Source: Proteiniphilum sp. UBA1403 (GTDB lineage Bacteria; Bacteroidota; Bacteroidia; Bacteroidales; Dysgonomonadaceae). From it: DNA of 5,880 nucleotides. The position numbers and the translations under genes were made by a program. Below are positions 1-5,055 of the stretch, in pieces (positions within the stretch are counted from its first letter, which is position 1; each line of letters begins with the position of its first letter). Where the stretch lies: positions 1 to 5,880 of the forward strand of contig DBQD01000001.1 of NCBI GenBank assembly GCA_002305715.1. Direction: 5' to 3'. The notes below the pieces were generated by a model. The model was given only the letters and a program-made list of their open reading frames with translations. It ran no database searches and was not told the origin of the DNA.

Positions 1-206
1 TAAATAGATCGAGGCTATCGGAAATAGAAAATATTTTTCAGCAACAATTCATGGTTTCAGAATGGTGGCCCATGTATCAATTTTTCTACAGCAATATAGA
101 GATTGATAAAGATTTTTGGATTGATGTTAGCACAGGTCGAGCAAAAGAAAGAGCAAAAGATTTTATAAAAGCTATTAACGATAAATTAAATAACGAAAAT
201 TATTGA
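1..206 (+). CDS. 3' end of an unrecognised gene (partial)
   Basis: An open frame enters from the left edge (first full codon at position 3) and ends at TGA 204-206, giving the last 67 residues of a protein. The segment is rich in aromatic residues (EWWPMYQFFY at about residues 20-29, then FWID at 38-41) and ends in a Lys-rich, probably helical tail (AKERAKDFIKAINDKLNNENY region). The WW-P-x-Y pattern followed by a W-I-D motif vaguely recalls C-termini of some PD-(D/E)XK-like nuclease proteins of Bacteroidota, but no catalytic motif lies in the visible part, so I assign no function. The gene converges on the WYL regulator gene, with 41 bases between the two stops. That it is a real gene rests on uninterrupted reading to the edge and plausible amino-acid composition. 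Confidence 0.6.
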   Translation, partial: NRSRLSEIENIFQQQFMVSEWWPMYQFFYSNIEIDKDFWIDVSTGRAKERAKDFIKAINDKLNNENY

Positions 207-216
207 TTAATTTTCG
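194..216 (-). terminator. AT-rich hairpin, probable terminator of the WYL gene
   Basis: CGAAAATTA (194-202) pairs perfectly with TAATTTTCG (208-216) around a 5-base loop. Read on the minus strand, the hairpin begins 32 bases past the regulator's stop and is followed by a T-rich run (TTATTTAATTTAT), as expected of an intrinsic terminator. On the plus strand it overlaps the stop of the converging gene and is followed by CTGCGG, so it fits the minus-strand gene better. The stem is short of G-C pairs, so strength is uncertain. Confidence 0.4.
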
Positions 217-247
217 CTGCGGTTCGTCACTTTATTATTTCCAATCA

Positions 248-1201
248 TCACTCATTTTTATAAATCTCCTCCTGCTTCCTTACTATCGCAGCTATCTCCT
301 CCCTGAACCATTCCGGTTGGAGGACTTCCACATCGTCACCGTGGGAGAGTATTTCCTGCCGGATATCGTAGGTGGGTTTGATGAAATATTCAAACAGGGT
401 GTAATCTGCATCGGATTTAACCACTTTTTGTGAACCGTGGAGTGGGAGGGCCTTTATATAGGCAGCCTGGTAGTTGCCGACTTTAATCAACAATTTTTCA
501 GTGGAAATATTGTTGTCTGTAATAATGCCGAAACAGTCATCGTAGTAGGATTCAAAATCGACATCTGCAGGTAGTGTGAATTTGTTTTCAGTTATCGACA
601 TGTCTCTGATACGATCCAGCGCGTATGTTTGTATTTTTTCTCTAAAGGGATTGAATGCGATCAGGTACCAACGTTGTTTGAATACTCTGATGAAATAAGG
701 GCGTATCTCGAATGTTGCCGGATTGTCTTGCCAGAATGCCTTATAGGTGATCATCAACGAGAAATTATCCCGCATGGCTTCGATTATGGTAGTTAAGTAC
801 TCCTGTCCCCGGGGTATCTTTTCAAACAGAATCCGGTGTTTCAGCTTGTGGCTCTCATTGATCAGATTATTAATAGCAAATGTGTTTAGTAGCCAGCTTC
901 GTACGCCTCCCATTTCCATATCTTCGGAATTCTCAATGTAGTATGAATAGCCGTTACGCTTGTCGCACTCGATGTTGATATCGAACATCTGTTCAATTGC
1001 TTTCCGGTGGTTATGAAATGTGCGCAGCGGTAAATCGTCATATGCATAGTTCAGAGACGATCGTTGCCACTGTTCGTTGATCTCTTCGAAGGTGATGTTC
1101 TTTTTCCTGTATATCAAATCTATGAGCCATACATAACGATTAAAAAGGTTTGATGTGCTCTCTTTGCTGTTTTTTCGTTTGATTGTCATTTGGTTACTCA
1201 T
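248..1201 (-). CDS. WYL-domain transcriptional regulator (HTH-WYL-WCX)
   Basis: The 317-residue product has the three-part layout of WYL regulators. Residues about 20-95 form a predicted winged helix-turn-helix (FNRYVWLIDLIYRKKNITFEEI, then LRTFHNHRKAIEQMF and a wing ending NGYSYYI). Residues about 130-200 are the WYL domain, with the name-giving W178-Y179-L180 in QRWYLIAF and the usual downstream YALDRI (193-198). Residues about 235-312 are the C-terminal WCX dimerisation region. Family members bind DNA as dimers, and WYL domains sense ligands such as nucleic acid or nucleotides; several (BrxR, CapW) repress defence genes. The start chosen is ATG at 1201, with no Shine-Dalgarno and an AT-rich leader, normal for Bacteroidota. 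The gene is divergent from the 316-residue protein gene and shares a palindromic control region with it, so autoregulation is likely. The regulated pathway is unknown. Confidence 0.93.
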   Translation of the reverse strand: MSNQMTIKRKNSKESTSNLFNRYVWLIDLIYRKKNITFEEINEQWQRSSLNYAYDDLPLRTFHNHRKAIEQMFDINIECDKRNGYSYYIENSEDMEMGGVRSWLLNTFAINNLINESHKLKHRILFEKIPRGQEYLTTIIEAMRDNFSLMITYKAFWQDNPATFEIRPYFIRVFKQRWYLIAFNPFREKIQTYALDRIRDMSITENKFTLPADVDFESYYDDCFGIITDNNISTEKLLIKVGNYQAAYIKALPLHGSQKVVKSDADYTLFEYFIKPTYDIRQEILSHGDDVEVLQPEWFREEIAAIVRKQEEIYKNE

Positions 1202-1241
1202 TTATATGGTGTAGGAAGATTACAAAACTATCCTTTTTTTT

Positions 1242-1249
1242 CAAAGGTA
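1242..1249 (-). promoter_or_regulatory. -7 promoter element for the WYL regulator
   Basis: On the minus strand this reads TACCTTTG, a full match to the Bacteroidota -7 consensus TAnnTTTG. It would start transcription near 1236 and give a leader of about 35 bases before the ATG at 1201. No TTTG lies at the usual 19-21 base spacing; the nearest (CAAA on the plus strand, 1264-1267) is 14 bases away, inside the palindrome. A second match, TAGTTTTG, lies at 1230-1223 on the same strand and is an alternative. Confidence 0.5.
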
Positions 1250-1258
1250 TGATAATTG

Positions 1259-1317
1259 TATGCCAAATGATAGCATAAGATGAAAAACTTTCAATGCTTA
1301 TGTCATAATTTGGCATA
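1259..1317. promoter_or_regulatory. Long palindrome, candidate operator for the WYL regulator
   Basis: Arms 1259-1279 (TATGCCAAATGATAGCATAAG, 21 positions given in part: TATGCCAAAT...CATAAG) and 1297-1317 are inverted copies matching at 18 of 21 positions, around a 17-base centre. The centre itself holds a small dyad, TGAAA (1281-1285) with TTTCA (1289-1293). The palindrome is centred on 1288, and the two -7 elements begin at 1249 and 1327, each exactly 39 bases from that centre. Each arm covers the place where a -33 element would lie. A dimeric WYL protein bound here could block or activate both divergent promoters. The role is inferred from position and symmetry. Confidence 0.6.
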
Positions 1318-1326
1318 TGCGCAATA

Positions 1327-1334
1327 TATATTTG
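1327..1334 (+). promoter_or_regulatory. -7 promoter element for the 316-residue protein gene
   Basis: TATATTTG fully matches the Bacteroidota -7 consensus TAnnTTTG. Transcription would begin near 1340, leaving a leader of about 18 bases that contains the A-rich ATAAAGAA in front of the ATG at 1359. The canonical -33 TTTG at 19-21 bases is missing; a TTTG at 1309-1312 is only 14 bases upstream, inside the palindrome arm. A weak -33 suggests dependence on a regulator, but this is inference. Confidence 0.5.
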
Positions 1335-1358
1335 ACCCAAATATAAAGAATATGTGCC

Positions 1359-2309
1359 ATGCAAAAATTTAATTCACAGATTGATAAACTTACGAATACC
1401 TATTCTGAGATCACTAAAAAATATGGAACCGAAAATGGGAAATTTGGCGACTATTTCATTAGCAAGATCTATATTTGTTATAATAATTTATCTAGTCTAT
1501 GTTCCTATTATGGCGATGGGAAGCTTTATGATGCTTATGAGACTGACATGTTTTTAGAAGACGATGATGAGGAAATTGATTCTGAAAAAGTACTGATGCA
1601 TATCCGTTTTGATATGGAAACACAAGGTTATGTTAATTTATTGCCCGACGGACCCTGTTCTGTGTATGCTGACGTACCCGAAGTTACGGAAACATACGAT
1701 GAGGTGGGTAACCGCATAGAAAATTTCGGAGACAAATTGTTTCTTAAATATGATTGTAATGGAAATTATATAGCGCGTAAATACTGGAATGAGAAAACTC
1801 GATCGTGGATCAATCAGTATTTTTTTGAAGAAAGAAGAATAAAGAAGATGATGATGGCAGATGATGACAATAATCTGATCTTGTTGTTGCTGTCTAAATA
1901 TTTTGATGGGAACGAGACTGAAAGATTTATTTTCGATGCAGGACTTCAATTTGTCCTGAAAACAGTACAAGAGTTTGATGAAGATAACAACCGCCTTTCT
2001 TCGGTTCATTATTTACCCGATGGCAGCATGGCCTGGCGTACTTCACAGTGTCGAACATTCGTGCGAGAAAAAGTGTTTGAAACAAATTTTATTTTCGATA
2101 AGAATGATAAGCTTGTTCACAAAGATTTGGAAATTATTGATGACAAACTTGGATCCATTACCCTCTTTTTATTGCATTCCAGCTATCTGGACCGGTGGAA
2201 TGAGGGTTTGGATAACGATGAACCATTGTTACTTGGAGACATGGTGAATCTTGCCTGTTTTGGTGAAGAAAAAAGTAGGTGGATTGATCCTTACCCGGAG
2301 TATGGATGA
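1359..2309 (+). CDS. Unrecognised acidic 316-residue protein, divergent from the WYL regulator
   Basis: I do not recognise this family. The protein is hydrophilic, without signal peptide or convincing membrane helix, so it is probably cytoplasmic. It has a strongly acidic stretch (ETDMFLEDDDEEIDSE, about residues 61-76). From about residue 113 it carries recurring turns of the form Tyr/Phe-Asp followed by Gly/Asn: YDEVGN (113), YDCNGN (131), FDEDNN (206) and FDKNDK (247), each followed by a predicted beta-strand. The spacing loosely recalls YD-type beta-repeats of RHS-like proteins, though it is too irregular for me to assign that family. Residues 171-178 are Leu/Ile-rich (NNLILLLL) but too short for a membrane span. 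The start is ATG at 1359, just after an A-rich leader; an ATG at 1354 is in another frame. The shared palindromic control region suggests it is the WYL protein's target. AT-rich composition matches the regulator. Confidence 0.8.
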   Translation: MQKFNSQIDKLTNTYSEITKKYGTENGKFGDYFISKIYICYNNLSSLCSYYGDGKLYDAYETDMFLEDDDEEIDSEKVLMHIRFDMETQGYVNLLPDGPCSVYADVPEVTETYDEVGNRIENFGDKLFLKYDCNGNYIARKYWNEKTRSWINQYFFEERRIKKMMMADDDNNLILLLLSKYFDGNETERFIFDAGLQFVLKTVQEFDEDNNRLSSVHYLPDGSMAWRTSQCRTFVREKVFETNFIFDKNDKLVHKDLEIIDDKLGSITLFLLHSSYLDRWNEGLDNDEPLLLGDMVNLACFGEEKSRWIDPYPEYG

Positions 2310-2403
2310 TAATCTGCATCGACACACATATTCCATTAATTAGCAGATGGTAAATTAATTTGAATAACTTTTGATGTATTTGTAGAAAATTGGGACTCAC
2401 AAT

Positions 2404-2438
2404 TGTAAGCTTTCCCTTTTTGTAAGCTACCCCTTTTT
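2404..2438. repeat. 17-bp tandem repeat resembling an IS3-family end
   Basis: TGTAAGCTTTCCCTTTTT (2404-2421) is followed, sharing its last T, by TGTAAGCTACCCCTTTTT (2421-2438), then AGGACAG. The order TG..A..CCCC..TTTT..GGACA resembles terminal inverted repeats of IS3-family elements. A weak inverted partner (CTG, A-run, GGTAATCTACA) lies at 2555-2575. No transposase gene and no clear target duplication are visible, so this is at most an IS end or MITE remnant. Confidence 0.35.
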
Positions 2439-2621
2439 AGGACAGTCTTTGATTAGACTGCTAAATTAGTTTATGTATAAAATGTTATGATGTCGGACAG
2501 ATTCTTGATAAGCCACTCCCAATACGAGGCGAAATAATGTTCAAACGAATAATACTGAAAAAAAGGTAATCTACATATCTCCATCTTATAAAGCATATTT
2601 GATTACAAATATTTTCTAACT

Positions 2622-2788
2622 CGATCAATGAAGCCACCGCAAAGATACGGTGGCTTCCGCTGTAATCTTACAAGGTCAAGCCCTCCGGGTTTCCGATGAA
2701 ATCTCCAATTCCGCCTCCGCTCCGCTCCTTCGGAAATCGTATTTCACCGGAAAACCTTGCCGATTACAAAGCCACCCTTTGCTGATCG
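2622..2788. repeat. Large interrupted inverted repeat with side hairpins
   Basis: The continuous right strand 2754-2788 pairs with five blocks of the left strand: CGATCA (2622-2627), GCAAAG (2639-2644), GGTGGCTT (2649-2656), TGTAATC (2661-2667) and CAAGGT (2671-2676). Inside, 2690-2702 pairs with 2741-2753 (12 of 13), and 2707-2713 with 2731-2737 (6 of 7). Left-strand interruptions can fold on their own: GAAGCCACCG (2630-2639) pairs perfectly with CGGTGGCTTC (2648-2657), and AAGCCC/GGGTTT (2678-2692) closes with a G-U pair. The whole can form a branched hairpin of about 167 bases. It could be a structured RNA, a palindromic intergenic repeat or a MITE; the sequence alone does not decide. Confidence 0.6.
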
Positions 2789-3208
2789 CTATGGTTTCAT
2801 TTATTCCTTCGATCTATTTCTGTTCGCACTTATTCTAATGATCGACGATTAATTAGAATTAAAAGATTCTGATCCTATATTTTTCACTTCCATTGAAGTT
2901 CCATTTTTTTCGCTCCAAATTATTAGAGTATTGTTAGATTTCACCCTTTCTCTCCCCTGCAATCCAATGCTTTTACAAGCATAAAAGCGTAATCCTCACC
3001 TGTTTAATTGTGCCTTGATTTCACTTTGTATTTTTATTTCCGGAGATGGCCTGATAGGTATCTGCCCTGGAGCCTGGTTGATTCCGGCCGGCATCAGTTT
3101 ACGATTCCGTAAACCCTAAATTTCTGAATCACCCTACTACCAGGTCCGTACCAACACCGTACCATCTCTTATTAAACCATATGTTTAACATTTTAAATTT
3201 TATCTATC

Positions 3209-3853
3209 ATGGGTACAATTAAACAAGGTATTTTAGGCGGGTTCTCCGGCAAGGTGGGGAACATAGTCGGAGCCTCCTGGAGAGGCATCGATTACATCAG
3301 AAGCATGCCTGCCAGCGTGCACAACCCGCGCACCGAGGCACAGGTGTCTCAGCGGAACAGGTTCTCTCTCGTGGCCAAGATGTTGAAGACCTTCATCCCG
3401 ATCATCCGGGTGGGCTTCGCAAGCAGCGTCGGTACGGGCAAGAGTGCCTTCAGCGTGGCGATGTCCTACAACGTCAGAAACGCGGTGATCGGCCTCTATC
3501 CCGACTTCGAGATCAACTTCCCGTTGGTGAAGTTGACTTCCGGTGAGCTCTATGGTGCCGGCAATGCGTCCGCGACAAGCTCTGGGGGGAGTCTCGACTT
3601 CGTGTGGGACTCCGATCTGCTCAACAACGCGGCAGCCACCGACAAGGTGATCCTGATGGCATTCAACCCGATCACCGGTGATGCATCCTACAACATGGAT
3701 GCGGCTACCAGGGCCGACGGCAGTGGTTCTCTGGCTGTGCCCCCCACTTGGGATGGCGAGCTGGTGGATACCTATCTGGCGCTCACTTCGGCGGATGGCA
3801 AGCTGGTCTCTAACTCGATCCACACGGGCCGGGTTGAGGTTTCGATGATTTGA
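3209..3853 (+). CDS. DUF6266 family protein
   Basis: The 214-residue product begins with the conserved N-terminus I know from DUF6266 proteins of Bacteroidota: MGTIKQGILGGFSGKVGNIV, then a W-x-G-x-x-Y-I-R motif (24-31) and a P-x-x-x-x-N-P-R-T-x-x-Q segment (34-45). Residues about 50-96 look helical; from about 105 the protein is Gly/Ser/Asp-rich and predicted beta-sandwich-like (LDFVWDSDL at 129-137, repeated V/L-D strands to the end). There is no signal peptide. The function of the family is not established to my knowledge. The start is ATG at 3209 because the conserved motif begins there; the leader is AT-rich without a Shine-Dalgarno. Base composition is clearly GC-richer than the left half of the window. 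It precedes a holin-endolysin-spanin-like set, separated by a terminator, so it may be a virion-like or exported product released by that set; this is inference. Confidence 0.88.
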   Translation: MGTIKQGILGGFSGKVGNIVGASWRGIDYIRSMPASVHNPRTEAQVSQRNRFSLVAKMLKTFIPIIRVGFASSVGTGKSAFSVAMSYNVRNAVIGLYPDFEINFPLVKLTSGELYGAGNASATSSGGSLDFVWDSDLLNNAAATDKVILMAFNPITGDASYNMDAATRADGSGSLAVPPTWDGELVDTYLALTSADGKLVSNSIHTGRVEVSMI

Positions 3854-3861
3854 TCTTTGTT

Positions 3862-3886
3862 CGGAGCCGCCCCAAGGGCGGCTCCG
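3862..3886 (+). terminator. Strong hairpin terminator after the DUF6266 gene
   Basis: CGGAGCCGCCC (3862-3872) pairs perfectly over 11 bases with GGGCGGCTCCG (3876-3886) around the loop CAA. It begins 9 bases after the stop at 3851-3853. The T-run behind it is weak (TTTCTCCCTCT), so some read-through into the downstream lysis-like genes is plausible, which would give much DUF6266 message and little lysis message. Confidence 0.75.
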
Positions 3887-3934
3887 TTTCTCCCTCTACG
3901 TGTTTCCGCGCTCTGGAGAATCTAATGAATTGCA

Positions 3935-4441
3935 ATGATGGTTATGTTGATGGAAATACTTCCGGTGAACGGTGAATGGCTGGTCACCATGAGTTCCTTC
4001 CTGGGCGGTGGCGCCCTGGGCGGATGGATCTCTGCGGTGGTGAACCGCAAGGAGAACAAACGAATCAAGCAAAGCGAGGCTATTCAGTCGGAGGCTTCCG
4101 CCAAACGAGAGGATGCCCTGGCTGCGACGGAGATGATGGGTCTCCTGGAACGCACGGTGGCCCACATGGAGAAGATGAACTCCTACAACAAATCCAACTC
4201 CGAAGAACTGTTGAGACTCCTAAGGGAGAAGGAGGGCATCAACGAGAAGCTGAAGAAGGATCTGGCCTTGCTTCAATTGCAAATCACCGAAGATCACCGA
4301 CGGATCACCGGTCTCGAGAAAACGGTAGAGCGGGAGATCCGCTGGCGCAAGGATGGGGACGATCACTACTGCTTGGTAGAAGATTGTCCAAACCGTTTAC
4401 CACCACGTGGTACTTTCAAACGGGTTGAGGAACAACAATAA
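3935..4441 (+). CDS. Small membrane-anchored coiled-coil protein, holin candidate
   Basis: The 168-residue product has one N-terminal membrane segment, W15 to V36, Gly-rich in the middle (SFLGGGALGGWISAVV). It is followed by a positive patch (NRKENKRIK, 37-45) that predicts an N-out, C-in topology. Residues about 45-136 are Ala/Glu/Lys/Leu-rich and predicted coiled coil. The tail carries a C-x4-C pair (C146, C151) followed by PNRLPP. I recall similar tails on small phage-type membrane proteins of Bacteroidota, but no named holin family is recognised. Its position just before an endolysin lacking a signal peptide is the best argument for a holin or holin-accessory role. ATG 3935 is given as start; in-frame ATGs at 3938, 3944 and 3950 are equally possible, the last leaving the membrane segment intact. 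It lies 26 bases before the endolysin gene, as in one operon. Confidence 0.75.
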   Translation: MMVMLMEILPVNGEWLVTMSSFLGGGALGGWISAVVNRKENKRIKQSEAIQSEASAKREDALAATEMMGLLERTVAHMEKMNSYNKSNSEELLRLLREKEGINEKLKKDLALLQLQITEDHRRITGLEKTVEREIRWRKDGDDHYCLVEDCPNRLPPRGTFKRVEEQQ

Positions 4442-4467
4442 GCCCACTAACTCAATTTCCAAACATT

Positions 4468-5055
4468 ATGGACCGGCAACATTTCTTTCAGGAAATCAAT
4501 CGTTCGCTCTTCCACGGGAAACTGAACGACCGACAGCGGGAGGGGATCCTACACAAGCTGGCAGCATTCGCCAAGTTCGAGGTTACCGTCGACCAGTGGA
4601 TTGCTTACATGCTGGCCACATCTTATCATGAGACCGCGCATACCATGCAACCCATTGAGGAGTGGGGGAAAGGTGCGGGTAAATCCTACGGGAAGAAGAT
4701 CAAACAAAATGGCCAGCCTTACACCTGGCCTGACAAGATCTACTACGGCCGCGGGGATGTCCAACTGACATGGTATGAGAATTACGAACGTATGGGTGAT
4801 CTGATGGGCCTGCCGCTCCTGGAACAACCGGAGCTCGCGCTCGATCCCGAGATCTCTGCCCAGATCCTGGTTGAGGGAATGGTCCTGGGCAAATCCAACC
4901 GGGGCGACTTCACCGGGTACTCGCTCGAGAACTTTTTCAACCCCCAGCGCGATGATCCCTTCGGTGCCCGCAGGATCATCAACGGTCTCGACAGCGCCCA
5001 CACCATTGCCGGCTATCATTACAAATTCCTGGAAGCAATCCGTAAAGCATCATGA
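4468..5055 (+). CDS. GH19-type (chitinase-like) peptidoglycan hydrolase, endolysin
   Basis: The 195-residue protein shows glycoside hydrolase family 19 landmarks. These are a first catalytic acid E55 in the S-Y-H54-E55-T56-A-H-T-M motif, the QPIEEWGKG segment (61-69) where the second acid (E64 or E65) should lie, the hallmark Y92-Y-G-R-G-D-V-Q-L-T-W102, and the C-terminal A-R-R-I-I-N-G-L-D (167-175) followed by IAGYHYKF. Length fits a bare catalytic domain with no wall-binding module. GH19 phage-type lysins cleave the beta-1,4 bond of the glycan strand. No signal peptide or membrane segment is present, so it needs a holin or another route to reach the cell wall. ATG 4468 is the start, preceded by an AT-rich gap after the holin candidate. 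Its stop overlaps the next gene's start as ATGA (5052-5055), indicating translational coupling with the spanin candidate. An ordinary cell-wall or chitin enzyme is less likely without an export signal. Confidence 0.88.
   Translation: MDRQHFFQEINRSLFHGKLNDRQREGILHKLAAFAKFEVTVDQWIAYMLATSYHETAHTMQPIEEWGKGAGKSYGKKIKQNGQPYTWPDKIYYGRGDVQLTWYENYERMGDLMGLPLLEQPELALDPEISAQILVEGMVLGKSNRGDFTGYSLENFFNPQRDDPFGARRIINGLDSAHTIAGYHYKFLEAIRKAS

Larger units (their letters stand above)
2310..3208. other. About 900 bases without a convincing gene
   Basis: No frame here has a plausible protein. The stretch holds, in order: a weak AT-rich hairpin (ATTAATT 2335-2341 with AATTAAT 2353-2359); an IS3-end-like tandem repeat (2404-2438); a CAGTCT/AGACTG hairpin (2443-2460); the large interrupted inverted repeat (2622-2788); ATTCTAAT/ATTAGAAT (2832-2839 with 2852-2859); GCTTTTA/TAAAAGC (2969-2975 with 2982-2988); and a perfect GTTTACG-ATTC-CGTAAAC hairpin (3097-3114). 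The last 150 bases are richer in G and C and may be the leader of the DUF6266 gene; TATGTTTA at 3180-3187 is a one-mismatch -7 candidate. The run of dyads and possible IS remnants, and the composition change on its right side, make it a likely junction between two genomic modules. Confidence 0.6.

Noticed and set aside
2312..2359. Weak hairpins after the 316-residue gene (ATCTGC/GCAGAT and ATTAATT/AATTAAT)
   Set aside because: Stems are short or AT-only with an 11-base or longer loop and no clean T-run, so I would not call a terminator.
2404..2575. Intact insertion sequence
   Set aside because: There is no transposase frame between or near the candidate ends and no matching target duplication.
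2650..2838. 62-codon plus-strand frame between 2650 and 2838
   Set aside because: It lies inside the large inverted repeat, so its codons are dictated by the dyads, and the translation shows no protein-like features.
3233..3823. Long minus-strand open frame opposite the DUF6266 gene (196 codons)
   Set aside because: It is a by-product of GC-rich codon use on the plus strand; its translation is His/Arg/Gly-rich with no recognisable motif, and the plus-strand gene is a clear family member.
3925..3975. 16-codon frame from ATG 3925 after a GGAG at 3915
   Set aside because: Too short and without features. Shine-Dalgarno sites are weak predictors in Bacteroidota. It could be a leader peptide, but nothing supports this.
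4549..5019. Minus-strand open frame inside the endolysin gene
   Set aside because: The opposite strand encodes all GH19 motifs; this frame has no motif or start context.
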